A stretch of 20,188 nucleotides of DNA from Methanoregulaceae archaeon (lineage in GTDB: Archaea; Halobacteriota; Methanomicrobia; Methanomicrobiales; Methanospirillaceae): contig JAJRBP010000241.1 in assembly GCA_028679405.1 (NCBI GenBank), positions 1 through 20,188 of the forward strand, written 5' to 3'. Positions 1 to 7,772 of the stretch are shown here, one piece after another. How positions within the stretch are numbered: the first letter of the stretch is position 1; each line of letters opens with the position of its first letter. The notes under the pieces were generated by a model. That model worked only from the letters and a program-made list of their open reading frames with translations. It searched no databases and was not told the DNA's origin. Position numbers and translations under genes: made by a program.

Positions 1-988
1 TCTGGACGATCCGCCCCTGGTGGTGCGTGAGGGCGCAGAACGAACAGCCTCCGAAGCAGCCCCTGTGACTTGTGATCGAGAATCTCACCGGGCCGAGTGC
101 GGGGATCGGTTCCCGGTAGGAGGGATGGGGACTCCTTGAGAATGGCAGCTCGTAAATCCTGTCGATCCGGCCTGTGGTGAGAGGCTGCGCAGGAGGGTTC
201 TGGATGATAACCGCTTTTGGATGAGGCTGGGCGATCAGCCGGCCCCGGACCGGGTCCTGTTCCCGATAGTGCAGGGCGAACGCCCTGGCGTATTCCGAAG
301 GATCTTTTGAGACTTCCGGGAATCCGGGGATCTCCACAGACTTCTCATGGCCGGTACTGCGCCACTCTTCGAGGCTCATGCGGAATGCCGTTCCTGCGAT
401 CTCCGTCAGGTCCCGGACCGGCTCCCCCTGGCGGAGCCTGTCTGCGATAGTGCACATCTGGGTCTCAGCCATGCCGAACGCGAGGAGATCGGCAGGAGCA
501 TCGGCAAGGATCGATTGCCTGACCTTGCCGGACCAGTAATCGAAATGTGCAAACCGCCGGAGACTCGCCTCGATCCCCCCCATCACCACAGGAATCCCTG
601 GAAAGATGGCGTGCAGGCGGTTCGTGTACACAATAGTCGCCCGATCGGGCCGCCCCGGTCGGCCACCCGGTGAATACACGTCCTCCCGGCGTCGTTTCCG
701 GTTTGCAGTGAAGTGGTTCACCATCGAGTCGACATTGCCTGATGACACACCGAAAAAGAGCCGGGGCGTGCCTAATTTTCGGAAATCATGTTCGTTCTTC
801 CAGTCAGGCTGCGCGATCACTCCAACCGTGTATCCCTCCTCCCAGAGGACCCGGCCGATAAGAGCTGTTCCGAAGGAAGGGTGATCGACATAGGCGTCCC
901 CGGTCACCAGGATCACGTCAAACGATCCGATGCCGATTTTCTTCGCTTCTTCAAGCGACATCGGGAGGAACCGGGGTTGGGGGATCAT
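1..988 (-). CDS. ygiQ: YgiQ family radical SAM protein (partial, C-terminus outside window)
   Basis: The reading frame is open through the left edge, giving 329 codons of the N-terminal part. Near the start it reads QPRFLPMSLEEAKK, then VTGDAYVDHPSFG, IAQPDW and FFGVSSGNVDSM, all hallmarks of the YgiQ/UPF0313 family. Close to the window edge it has CFGGCSFCALTHHQGR, a CX3CX2C radical SAM cluster motif that binds [4Fe-4S] and SAM. The ATG at 988 is chosen because an in-frame TGA lies two codons upstream and because the family begins just before the FLPMS motif. The full family protein is around 600 residues, so roughly half is missing. It lies 55 bp after the PPC-domain gene on the same strand, so cotranscription is plausible. 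The biochemical function of YgiQ is not established. Confidence 0.93.
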   Translation of the reverse strand, partial: MIPQPRFLPMSLEEAKKIGIGSFDVILVTGDAYVDHPSFGTALIGRVLWEEGYTVGVIAQPDWKNEHDFRKLGTPRLFFGVSSGNVDSMVNHFTANRKRRREDVYSPGGRPGRPDRATIVYTNRLHAIFPGIPVVMGGIEASLRRFAHFDYWSGKVRQSILADAPADLLAFGMAETQMCTIADRLRQGEPVRDLTEIAGTAFRMSLEEWRSTGHEKSVEIPGFPEVSKDPSEYARAFALHYREQDPVRGRLIAQPHPKAVIIQNPPAQPLTTGRIDRIYELPFSRSPHPSYREPIPALGPVRFSITSHRGCFGGCSFCALTHHQGRIVQ

Positions 989-1043
989 ATTTCAGAAAAA
1001 GTGGTGTCAGGCGATCTGGTAATGGTTTGTATCAGGGCAGACT

Positions 1044-1496
1044 TTACGAAGCCGGTCCCATTCCATGTGTGGGAAGCTCAAGTCCGGTCACACCGTCGAG
1101 CTTCCTCCCGGTATCGAGGCCGCAGATCTCGAGGATTATCGCTTCGACGATGATATACGTGGTCGCCACATTTCGCAGGCATCCGGTGAGAACTTTCTCT
1201 CCTCTCCCGGCCGAGCAGTGGTAATGAATATGCGAACCGTGCGAACCTGGAGAGATCGTCGCGAGTCCGACAATTTCGTAACCTCCCGAAAAACTTACAA
1301 AATGGGGTACGGGTGGAAGGACAACCTCTTCCGGACCTGTGACGAGCTGCCCTTCGCGAAGGGCTCCAAGGAAGTGGATGATACCTGAACGGATCCCTTT
1401 CTCTTCCACGAAACTGCGGATAACTGAAAGGAGGTCCTCTCCATTGTCGACCCTGACCACAAACACGCGGCCTAATTTCCCTTCTGAATACTGCAC
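1044..1496 (-). CDS. PPC/DUF296 domain protein
   Basis: A 150-residue protein made of one PPC (plants and prokaryotes conserved, DUF296) domain. Residues 1-35 (RVFVVRVDNGEDLLSVIRSF) match the opening strand and helix of the fold. Residues 83-94 contain the metal-site signature with His89, His91 and His93 (SHIHYHC). Length is typical of the stand-alone prokaryotic form, which is a trimer. In plants the domain accompanies AT-hook DNA-binding proteins; the role of the prokaryotic single-domain proteins is not settled. The start is a GTG with GGAGG about 9 nt upstream; earlier in-frame ATG use is blocked by a stop. It follows the DUF2207 gene by 25 bp and probably shares its transcript. Confidence 0.85.
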   Translation of the reverse strand: MQYSEGKLGRVFVVRVDNGEDLLSVIRSFVEEKGIRSGIIHFLGALREGQLVTGPEEVVLPPVPHFVSFSGGYEIVGLATISPGSHGSHIHYHCSAGRGEKVLTGCLRNVATTYIIVEAIILEICGLDTGRKLDGVTGLELPTHGMGPAS

Positions 1497-1521
1497 GATC
1501 TCAATCCTCCGTCATCCTGTT

Positions 1522-3351
1522 TTACCGGCCTCCGGCTCCGCCGCCTCCGAAGCCTCCGCCGCCACCGAAGCCCCCGCCACCGAATCCGCCCCCGCCTGCC
1601 CCTCCCTGACCGGCAGGAGAAAAGAAGAGGAGAGGGAGAAAGCCGGCGTGAATCCCCATGTATGCACCTGCGGGAACCCCGGTCTCCGGCATCCTGATAT
1701 CGAGCGCCTTCATCGCAGAAACAACTTTGTCACCGAGGCCAAGGGCAGTTCCATACACGAGCCACTCCCCCCACATTGAGATGTCTGCCGGGGAATATTT
1801 CCTGATCAGCGCAAGGTCGGAGAGGAACGTCCCGAACGCATCCCATTCAAGTTTTTCCTTGTACTTATCGTCTTTCCAGTGCCCGAAGAGGGTCGAGGGG
1901 AACGCAATCGCGACGATCGAGAGGACGATCACCACTCCCCAGAGGATGGCGGCCGGAACAATCAGCGACAACAGGGCCGGGGCAAGGAAGACCATCATTA
2001 CCGAGATCGCACAGAATGCTGCACCGACGAATGCGAGCGGGAAAACGTGGTCACGCCCGTCGACAACGTACTGGTTGATAAGTCTCGGGTCGACTCTCCG
2101 TGTCACGTCGGACAACTCCCGCTGGTACCGCAGCACGGTCTGCTGGAGAGACCGGTCGCGGACCGCTCTTTTTGCCATATCCTCCATCGCACCGGTATCC
2201 ACGACCCCGCTCTCACCGGCGAGGTCCCCAAGTACTCCGAGCACTTTCTGTTCGTACGGGTCTTCCGATTTTCCGGACAGGATCTTGATATCTACGCTTT
2301 TACCATCGGGTTTTTCCGTGACAGAGACCAGGTGTTGACGGTGGAGGTCGAGGACCGTCGCATAGTACCCGTCCGCGTCGAACGTCAGCGCATCCCCCTT
2401 GAAAAGGAGATTCACCATCCAGGGCTTCTGTTCAGGGTGCGGTACGAAGCTCAGGTATTCGGGCACTGTGAACTCTTTCTCCCTGCCGTATTTCCAGTAC
2501 ATGAGGTAGAAGACAAGCGGAGTCAGTACTACCGCCGCTCCCCCGGTGATCAGGAGGAACCAGGCGAACGGGTAAGGGAGCAGGTTCCACCAGGGATTTG
2601 CCGCCGAGGTCTTCCCTTCGACATCGCTGACAGGTGTGGGAAATCCTGGTATTGAACCGATCGCATCCTTCGAGAGGAGGAGTTCGACGCCGAGGGGTTC
2701 GTTCGCTCCTGCGCTTCCTGAAAGGACGATTGTGTCTCCATTCACTTCCTTCCTGAGAGTGACAGGGTGGGGATAGACCTTCTGCACGTACCTGCCGGGC
2801 ACGGTAATGGTCACATGCCGGTAGGGGATATGGTCGAGACCGAGGTTGAGATTGAGGTGTCCGGCAGCGTCATCGTACTCGATCGGCGGAAAAATGAGGT
2901 ACCTGATGGTAACCGGATACATACCCGCGGAATAGTACGAGGGATTGTAGATCCCGACTTCGTTCGTGAGCGCGAGATTCCGGATCACTGAAATATCCTG
3001 GCTCCCGCCCCCGCCACCGGTGAGGTTGACCCTGCCGGTCGAATCCTTCACGTACCCGATCGTCCCGGGCGGGATTGTCATTCCCACGAACCGGATGTAT
3101 GGGCTGCCCAGGGCCGACTGCGAAAGCGGGGAGTTCCAATACCGGTAGAGCATCCGGTACTCGCCCGTATCCTTCACGAGGAAGAGATATTCCTCGGTCA
3201 GGGAACCGTCGTCCCGCAGGACTGCGGTGTAGTTCTCCACCACAAGGTTCCCCTCTACCGCCCCCGGTACCGCAGTCGCGAGAAGGAGACCGATGGCTCC
3301 AATTACGAGTGAGATAAGGATGAGGAGGGCGATCTGCCTCCGTTCGCTCAC
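1522..3351 (-). CDS. DUF2207 family membrane protein with Gly-rich C-terminal tail
   Basis: A 609-residue membrane protein of the DUF2207 family. A hydrophobic N-terminal segment (about 7-29) exports a large extracytoplasmic domain (about 30-240, opening VENYTAVLRDDGSLTEEYLF). A transmembrane helix follows at about 260-287, then a soluble region (FTVPEYLSFVPHPEQKPW and onward), and a hydrophobic hairpin at about 437-490. The last ~35 residues are almost only Gly and Phe (GGGGFGGGGFGGGGG type). This order and the Gly-rich tail are characteristic of the family, which often sits next to lemA, as here (10 bp away). Start is GTG with GAGGT about 8 nt upstream. Function unknown; an envelope role is inferred from topology and partner. 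Confidence 0.9.
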   Translation of the reverse strand: MSERRQIALLILISLVIGAIGLLLATAVPGAVEGNLVVENYTAVLRDDGSLTEEYLFLVKDTGEYRMLYRYWNSPLSQSALGSPYIRFVGMTIPPGTIGYVKDSTGRVNLTGGGGGSQDISVIRNLALTNEVGIYNPSYYSAGMYPVTIRYLIFPPIEYDDAAGHLNLNLGLDHIPYRHVTITVPGRYVQKVYPHPVTLRKEVNGDTIVLSGSAGANEPLGVELLLSKDAIGSIPGFPTPVSDVEGKTSAANPWWNLLPYPFAWFLLITGGAAVVLTPLVFYLMYWKYGREKEFTVPEYLSFVPHPEQKPWMVNLLFKGDALTFDADGYYATVLDLHRQHLVSVTEKPDGKSVDIKILSGKSEDPYEQKVLGVLGDLAGESGVVDTGAMEDMAKRAVRDRSLQQTVLRYQRELSDVTRRVDPRLINQYVVDGRDHVFPLAFVGAAFCAISVMMVFLAPALLSLIVPAAILWGVVIVLSIVAIAFPSTLFGHWKDDKYKEKLEWDAFGTFLSDLALIRKYSPADISMWGEWLVYGTALGLGDKVVSAMKALDIRMPETGVPAGAYMGIHAGFLPLLFFSPAGQGGAGGGGFGGGGFGGGGGFGGGGAGGR

Positions 3352-3361
3352 GGTTACGACC

Positions 3362-3931
3362 TCAGAACTCGATTTTCGGGGGAGTCTTTATCGCTTCCTC
3401 GAACTCGAGGTAAGGGAGCTTGATGAGATGCATCATATTTGCGATCCAGCTCGAGGGGATCGTATCGCACATGGTATTGAACTGCTGCGATATGTTGTTG
3501 TAGGTATACCGGTGCCGCGCAATCTCGTCCTCAACACTCCGGGAGGAGTCCATCAGGGTCAGCACGGTCGTATTCGTCTTGAGGTCCGGGTAGTTCTCGG
3601 CAACCGCGAAGAGCCTGCCGAGGAGGGACCTCGATTCCTTCTCGACCTCGTTCAGGTCCCCGACTCCCGCGGAACCGACACCGGCCCGCATAGCGGTCAC
3701 CCGTTCGAGGGTTTCCTTTTCGAACTTCGCGTAACTCTTCACAGCCCCGAGGAGCTGCTCGATCAGGTCGAGCCGTTTCTTCATGGCCACACGGATCTGC
3801 CCGAGCGTTGCTTCGGACGCATTCTTGAGCGAGAAGAACCGGTTATAAATTCCTATGTAATACAGGACCAGGGCGACGATGACGATGACGATGATCGCGA
3901 CAATCACCAGCGTAAGTAGATCCAACCTCAA
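3362..3931 (-). CDS. lemA: LemA family protein
   Basis: A 189-residue LemA family protein: one N-terminal transmembrane helix (about 5-27, rich in Ile and Val), a short YNRFFSLKNASEATLGQI motif, and a helical bundle with the characteristic VKSYAKFEKETLERVTAMR and FAVAENYPDLKTN stretches. LemA proteins are single-span membrane proteins of unclear function that commonly co-occur with TPM or DUF2207 Gly-rich membrane proteins. The start is uncertain: TTG at 3931 touches the AGGTGAT ribosome site, while the in-frame TTG at 3925 has better spacing (about 7 nt), which would remove two residues. It begins the predicted lemA-DUF2207-PPC-ygiQ unit. Confidence 0.92.
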   Translation of the reverse strand: MRLDLLTLVIVAIIVIVIVALVLYYIGIYNRFFSLKNASEATLGQIRVAMKKRLDLIEQLLGAVKSYAKFEKETLERVTAMRAGVGSAGVGDLNEVEKESRSLLGRLFAVAENYPDLKTNTTVLTLMDSSRSVEDEIARHRYTYNNISQQFNTMCDTIPSSWIANMMHLIKLPYLEFEEAIKTPPKIEF

Positions 3932-3960
3932 ATCACCTGGAGTAGATGGTGATCCGTCGG

Positions 3961-3970
3961 CCCTTAAATC
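3961..3970 (-). promoter_or_regulatory. Putative TATA box for lemA operon
   Basis: On the minus strand GATTTAAGGG lies about 35 bp before the lemA start, compatible with a short 5' leader carrying the AGGTGAT ribosome site. The 106-bp gap between lemA and the SelB-like gene shows nothing else clear. Confidence 0.4.
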
Positions 3971-4037
3971 CAGCGGTGGAAATGCGGCGGTTTCCCAGGT
4001 ACTACCGGGCTTTCCTTAAACAGACACGGGCCGCGAA

Positions 4038-5003
4038 TCAGGTGATATCCAGTGTCCCGACGATCCTGAGTTTGCCCCCCTCGAGATGGTGGAGGATGAC
4101 CCGCGCACCAGGGGGGTACACAAGATCCTTCTCCGTCCGGAGGGTAAGTTCGGGCCTTTTCCAGTCGCCGGCATTGTCCACGTACGCCACCCTGGCAGGT
4201 ATGAACTGCATCCAGTGGCCAATCGAGAGGACCATACCCTCCCTGAGGGGAGACGGCCAGTACCGGACGAGGTTTGCCTTCCCGGTTATTGTCGAGGCCG
4301 AGGTGATCGCGGGATCTCCCGTGAGCACGTATCCCCGATCCAGGTCCTCCACCTCGATTCCCCGGAGCGAGAGCCCCACGCGGTCGCCCGGGAATGCAGC
4401 CTGGGCTTCGTCGTCATGCTTCTGGATCGAGCGGACCTGGGCCGTACGGGTGGTAGGGAGGACACGAAGCGTATCGTGCCGCCGGATTACCCCCCTCCTG
4501 ACATCGCCGAGGATCACCGTCCCGACTCCCTTGACAGGGAAAAAATGGTCGACCGGAACCGCTCCGGGCGGGAGTGATGCCGGGTCCGGGTCGCGCATCT
4601 CCGAAGCCTCCGACAGGAGCCGCTCCCTGAGCTGGAGCCGGTCATCGGGGAGGATCTCGTACCCTTCCAGCGGGGTCCCTTTTATCAGGGGGGCGACCTG
4701 TCCGGGAGTGAGGTAATTCCGGAGGATCAGGATTCCGCTCGTGACCCCGGCGCACTGGAGCATCAGGACGGTCTCGCCAAAAAGGGGGTCGATACGATCG
4801 ACAACAACAACCGCCTTCCCTGCCATGGAGACTGCGAAGAAGAGTGGGGAAAGTCTTTCAGGGTAACGGGTGGGCTCGACGCAGGTTACCGTCGCATCCC
4901 CCTTTTTCAGGTTGAAGAGCGTGATATCGGAGGCGGTACCGGCTTTCCCGAGTTCGCGGGAGTATCCATCGGCCCCGAGGACCGCGACAGTAAGGTTCGG
5001 CAT
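4038..5003 (-). CDS. SelB-like elongation-factor paralogue with degenerate GTPase domain
   Basis: A 321-residue relative of SelB/EF-Tu. Residues 1 to about 110 occupy the place of the G domain but lack the canonical P-loop, DxxG and NKxD; the segment reads GADGYSRELGKAGTASD instead of GxxxxGK[ST]. EF-Tu-like domain II is clear (VDHFFPVKGVGTVILGDV, then VRSIQKHDDEAQAAFPGDRVGL and RGYVL), followed by domain III (ITGKANLVRYWPSPLREGM onward). This architecture fits the archaeal SelB-like family described as aSelBL, whose function is unproven. The ATG at 5003 is preferred over an upstream frame opening at 5153, because a TATA-like box lies about 30 bp before it, within what would otherwise be the upstream extension, and because the family begins there. 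No selenocysteine-related gene is nearby. Confidence 0.82.
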   Translation of the reverse strand: MPNLTVAVLGADGYSRELGKAGTASDITLFNLKKGDATVTCVEPTRYPERLSPLFFAVSMAGKAVVVVDRIDPLFGETVLMLQCAGVTSGILILRNYLTPGQVAPLIKGTPLEGYEILPDDRLQLRERLLSEASEMRDPDPASLPPGAVPVDHFFPVKGVGTVILGDVRRGVIRRHDTLRVLPTTRTAQVRSIQKHDDEAQAAFPGDRVGLSLRGIEVEDLDRGYVLTGDPAITSASTITGKANLVRYWPSPLREGMVLSIGHWMQFIPARVAYVDNAGDWKRPELTLRTEKDLVYPPGARVILHHLEGGKLRIVGTLDIT

Positions 5004-5027
5004 TCCATACAGGATGGATGAAGCGGC

Positions 5028-5037
5028 GAAATAAGGA
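5028..5037 (-). promoter_or_regulatory. Putative TATA box for SelB-like gene
   Basis: Minus-strand CCTTATTTCG is centred about 30 bp before the ATG at 5003, the spacing expected for a leaderless or nearly leaderless archaeal transcript. It helps decide the start codon. Confidence 0.45.
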
Positions 5038-5172
5038 TATGGGGCGGTCCTGACCGGTTGACCTTCCCTGACATGACATTGATCAGGGCGTGCGGGAAGA
5101 GATCCCCCGGTCACCGTCAGATCGCTTTTACGGGATCTGTCGTGTTTGAACACATTTTGGGGAATATCCGAA

Positions 5173-6036
5173 TCATCGATCCCCTGGGGAAGGACTCCTG
5201 CGCGGGGACCGGATCGCTTCAGGCAACGAATTTTTATCGGTGATGACGTATGCGGACTGTTCGAGCATGAGGTTCACCCGTTCTTGGAGCCCTGCCATCC
5301 TGAAATCGGTGCGAAGGGCGATCACCGGGATCCCCCTTGCGACGGCATACCCCATCTCCCATGCGGTGCCCGAGTCCGCATCCGCGCCATCCACGACGGC
5401 GATGACAAAGTCCGCCTTTGCGAGCGCTTCCACATGCCGCTCGTAGATCCGCTGGTGCTCGTCGCGACTCCGCGCGTGCGTGTCGTCACCGATCTCCTGC
5501 GGGAGGTACACGTCGCAGAAGTGAGAGGAGAGAAGATCGCGGATTTGTATGTTGTAGGACTTCTCGGCCTCAGAGAAGAGAGGTGCGGCCAGGTATACCC
5601 TGTACCGTGCGAAATCTGCCACGTCAAATGCCTTGATTTCAGGGAACCGGGCAAGGAAAACACCTCTTCCCTCCCTTCTGGCATCGCCCCCGTCAACGGA
5701 CCCGTACCAGGTCCGGTTCACCCCGCAGGTGGGAGACGAATCAACACCGATGATGCAGAGGGGCGGGCCCCGGTCCTCGATGATCTTCCTCGTCTGCTGC
5801 TCGATCCGGACCATGACTGCAGAAAACTCGGGGTTATCGAGCCTGCCAAGAAAATATCCGGGCTCCCGGTCGCGTCCGGCATAGATGGTCTCGGGGCAGG
5901 GGAGCGCGACCATCTCGATCGAGAACATCTCACACCTCGTTTTGACACGCGAAAAGAGGTCCAGGTCTTTATCGGTCGTGATCCCACGCGCCCGGAGCGT
6001 CGGATCAAGAATACATGGGCAGACCAGCACGTACAT
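5173..6036 (-). CDS. DUF523/TudS-like Fe-S domain fused to nucleoside 2-deoxyribosyltransferase-like domain
   Basis: A 287-residue two-domain protein. Residues 1 to about 140 resemble DUF523/TudS: cysteines at 8 (CPCILDPTLRARG), 47 (LPCPET) and 104 (DSSPTCGV), followed by a G-rich GRGVFLARF stretch. In TudS three such cysteines hold a [4Fe-4S] cluster that removes sulfur from 2-thiouracil. Residues from about 145 match the nucleoside 2-deoxyribosyltransferase fold: VYLAAPLFSEAE, then VVDGADADSGTAWEMGYA, where Glu227 aligns with the catalytic nucleophile and the DxDSGTA loop binds substrate. Starts are possible at GTG 6057, ATG 6045 or ATG 6036; the last sits directly before the conserved MYVLVCPC and is chosen. 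It is divergent from tsr3. Which base or nucleotide it handles is unknown. Confidence 0.78.
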   Translation of the reverse strand: MYVLVCPCILDPTLRARGITTDKDLDLFSRVKTRCEMFSIEMVALPCPETIYAGRDREPGYFLGRLDNPEFSAVMVRIEQQTRKIIEDRGPPLCIIGVDSSPTCGVNRTWYGSVDGGDARREGRGVFLARFPEIKAFDVADFARYRVYLAAPLFSEAEKSYNIQIRDLLSSHFCDVYLPQEIGDDTHARSRDEHQRIYERHVEALAKADFVIAVVDGADADSGTAWEMGYAVARGIPVIALRTDFRMAGLQERVNLMLEQSAYVITDKNSLPEAIRSPRRSPSPGDR

Positions 6037-6066
6037 TGATAGCATGTTGGCACGCACAACCCATAG

Positions 6067-6564
6067 ATGATCCGTCTCTTTGCATACAGAGACAACAGCT
6101 GCGATCCCAGGAAATGCACGGTCTGCAGACTATCCCGCGACAGGCTCGTCACCATCGTGCCAGTCCTCTCCCGGGTACCTCACGCAACCCTCCTCCTCGA
6201 CCCGGCTGCGCCTCAGGCGCTGTCCCCGGCCGACAGGTCTGGTACGCGGTCTGTCACTGCCCTGGACTGCTCCTGGGAGGTTCTGGAGGCGATCCCGGCA
6301 GGCCGTTTCCGGCACCGGCGCGCGCTGCCGTTCCTGGTCGCTGCAAACCCGGTCAACTTCGGCCGTCCGTTGCGGCTTACATCAGTTGAAGCACTCGCAG
6401 CTGCACTCTGCATTCTCGGAGAACGTGAGGAGGCGGTAACAATTTTAGGAAAATTCGGGTGGGGCATGCGGTTTCTCGAACTGAATGAGGAACCCCTTGC
6501 ACTCTACGAAAAGGCCCGCGACAGCGCCGAGATAATCGAGATCCAGCGGGGATATCTCGAATGA
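6067..6564 (+). CDS. tsr3: Tsr3: rRNA aminocarboxypropyltransferase (DUF367)
   Basis: A 165-residue protein matching archaeal Tsr3 along its full length. Tsr3 transfers the 3-amino-3-carboxypropyl group of SAM to a pseudouridine of small-subunit rRNA. Visible signatures are the N-terminal DPRKCTVCRLSR, the SAM-site motif ALDCSWE, the RALPFLVAANPVNFGRP block, SVEALAAALCILGE and the C-terminal FGWGMRFLELNEEPLALY. Length is typical of archaeal members. It starts only 30 bp from the divergently transcribed fusion gene (9 bp if that gene uses its most upstream start), so both promoters must lie within or against the opposite coding region. No strong ribosome site is visible, suggesting a leaderless message. 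Confidence 0.93.
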   Translation: MIRLFAYRDNSCDPRKCTVCRLSRDRLVTIVPVLSRVPHATLLLDPAAPQALSPADRSGTRSVTALDCSWEVLEAIPAGRFRHRRALPFLVAANPVNFGRPLRLTSVEALAAALCILGEREEAVTILGKFGWGMRFLELNEEPLALYEKARDSAEIIEIQRGYLE

Positions 6565-6593
6565 AATGGTGCGGGATGCCTGGTGTTTCCGAA

Positions 6594-6602
6594 CCTATAT
6601 TT
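6594..6602 (+). promoter_or_regulatory. Putative TATA box for first TPR gene
   Basis: CCTATATTT is centred about 30 bp before the ATG at 6628 and supports a leaderless start there. Confidence 0.5.
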
Positions 6603-6627
6603 CAGCACGGATACTATACCCAGTCAT

Positions 6628-7515
6628 ATGGTACGCTACGGGTTTGTCGTCATTCTCCTCATTGTGTTTACGGGTACAATCTGCACGGGAGTCCAGGCAG
6701 ATACTGTCGAGGATCTCCTGAACCAGGGGATCGGTCTCTACAGGTTCGGGAATTACACCGGGGCGCTGGCAACGTTCAACCGGGGACTCGAAATTGAACC
6801 GGATAATGCAAATCTCCTGTGGAATGCCTCCCTGGTGCTGACGAAACTCGGCAGGACGAAAGAGGCGTATGAAACGCAGTGGAAAGCACATTCGATCGAT
6901 CCGCAAATGATCTACCTGGAATCGGAGTCGGGCTATTCTCAGCTGTGTGCAGGGTACTGGGAGAACGGAGTCAGCTATATGAATAAGTCGAGATATGAGG
7001 AGGCGCTCTTCCAGTTCGGAAGGGTAGCCGAACTCTGTCCGACCGATATCGACACCGATATCCGGCATTGTTATGAAGCGAGGATTTATACCGCCATGGG
7101 CAGGACCGATGAAGCCATTGCGTCTTACAGGGAGGCGATCCTGATTATGAGAGACCGGCTCGCGAGAGAGCCTGATAACATCAGGTATCGCTGGAATTAT
7201 GAGACTGCGACATACAACCTGAACAAGCTGCTCTCCCTGCAGGAAGCCGGCAATACCACAATAACATCGACCACTCCTTCGCAGGAGGTCTTACAGGTAA
7301 CTAACACGTCGATACCTGTAACGTCTTTGCCTGGCAGGGAGACGGCAGATTCGGCAGTAACCGGATCGGGAGTATCCACACCGCGGACATCAGAGCCGAT
7401 AACGATCAGGCCGGTTGCTTCCGCACCGGCGACAAAAGCCTCCACTTCAGGATGGTTCGCGGTGTGTTCCGTGATCATTCCCGTGCTTTCTTTATCTCGG
7501 AAACGCCGGAAATAA
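6628..7515 (+). CDS. Secreted/membrane-anchored TPR protein
   Basis: A 295-residue TPR protein predicted outside the cell. A signal-type hydrophobic segment covers residues 4-20, with a possible cleavage near VQA/DT. TPR-like helices follow: GLYRFGNYTGALATFNRGLEI (about 35-55), a weaker pair at 61-90, YMNKSRYEEALFQFGRVAEL (about 117-137) and YTAMGRTDEAIASYREAILI (about 154-174). A Thr/Ser-rich spacer (about 208-274) leads to a hydrophobic segment (275-290) ending RKRRK, which looks like a C-terminal membrane anchor. The ATG at 6628 is preferred over an in-frame ATG at 6583 because of the TATA spacing and because the signal peptide begins there. Specific function unknown; TPR arrays bind other proteins. 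Confidence 0.82.
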   Translation: MVRYGFVVILLIVFTGTICTGVQADTVEDLLNQGIGLYRFGNYTGALATFNRGLEIEPDNANLLWNASLVLTKLGRTKEAYETQWKAHSIDPQMIYLESESGYSQLCAGYWENGVSYMNKSRYEEALFQFGRVAELCPTDIDTDIRHCYEARIYTAMGRTDEAIASYREAILIMRDRLAREPDNIRYRWNYETATYNLNKLLSLQEAGNTTITSTTPSQEVLQVTNTSIPVTSLPGRETADSAVTGSGVSTPRTSEPITIRPVASAPATKASTSGWFAVCSVIIPVLSLSRKRRK

Positions 7516-7574
7516 CGCGCGCAACGGACATCCGTGAAGATAATGATCCGGCCCGTACCAATCCTTTCACAAAA

Positions 7575-7582
7575 CTTTAAAC
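7575..7582 (+). promoter_or_regulatory. rpl40e: Putative TATA box for rpl40e
   Basis: CTTTAAAC predicts a start of transcription near 7605 and leaves a short leader containing GGTG at 7615-7618, 6 nt before the ATG at 7625. A second candidate, TTATATAG at 7597-7604, would instead give a leaderless message. Confidence 0.45.
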
Positions 7583-7624
7583 GAATCAGCGCGTTGTTAT
7601 ATAGACAGGTACGTGGTGTAACAG

Positions 7625-7771
7625 ATGGCAAGATTTCCAGAGGCTGAAGCCAGACTGCTCAATGTGAAGATATGCATGCGCTGCAACGCGAGAAATGCAT
7701 CGCGCGCAGAGCGGTGCCGTAAATGTGGATACCAGAATCTCCGCCCCAAGAATAAAGAACGTAAGGCCTGA
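7625..7771 (+). CDS. rpl40e: 50S ribosomal protein L40e
   Basis: A 48-residue protein, complete despite its size. It begins [20 protein letters not shown] and carries a zinc ribbon with Cys17, Cys20, Cys31 and Cys34 (CMRC and CRKCGY), then the basic tail [10 protein letters not shown]. Sequence and length match archaeal L40e, a large-subunit ribosomal protein. GGTG lies 6 nt before the ATG. Its stop codon is one base away from the stop of the convergent DUF1917 gene, so the T-run that could end its transcript (about 7795-7800) is inside the antisense gene. Confidence 0.95.
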   Translation: MARFPEAEARLLNVKICMRCNARNASRAERCRKCGYQNLRPKNKERKA

Positions 7772-7772
7772 T

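Noticed and set aside
1522..1630. GC-rich triplet-like repeat at the end of the DUF2207 gene
   Set aside because: It simply encodes the Gly/Phe-rich tail typical of the family and is not an independent repeat element.
1658..2655. Long plus-strand frames opposite the DUF2207 gene
   Set aside because: They are antisense shadows of a well-supported gene and show no protein family features.
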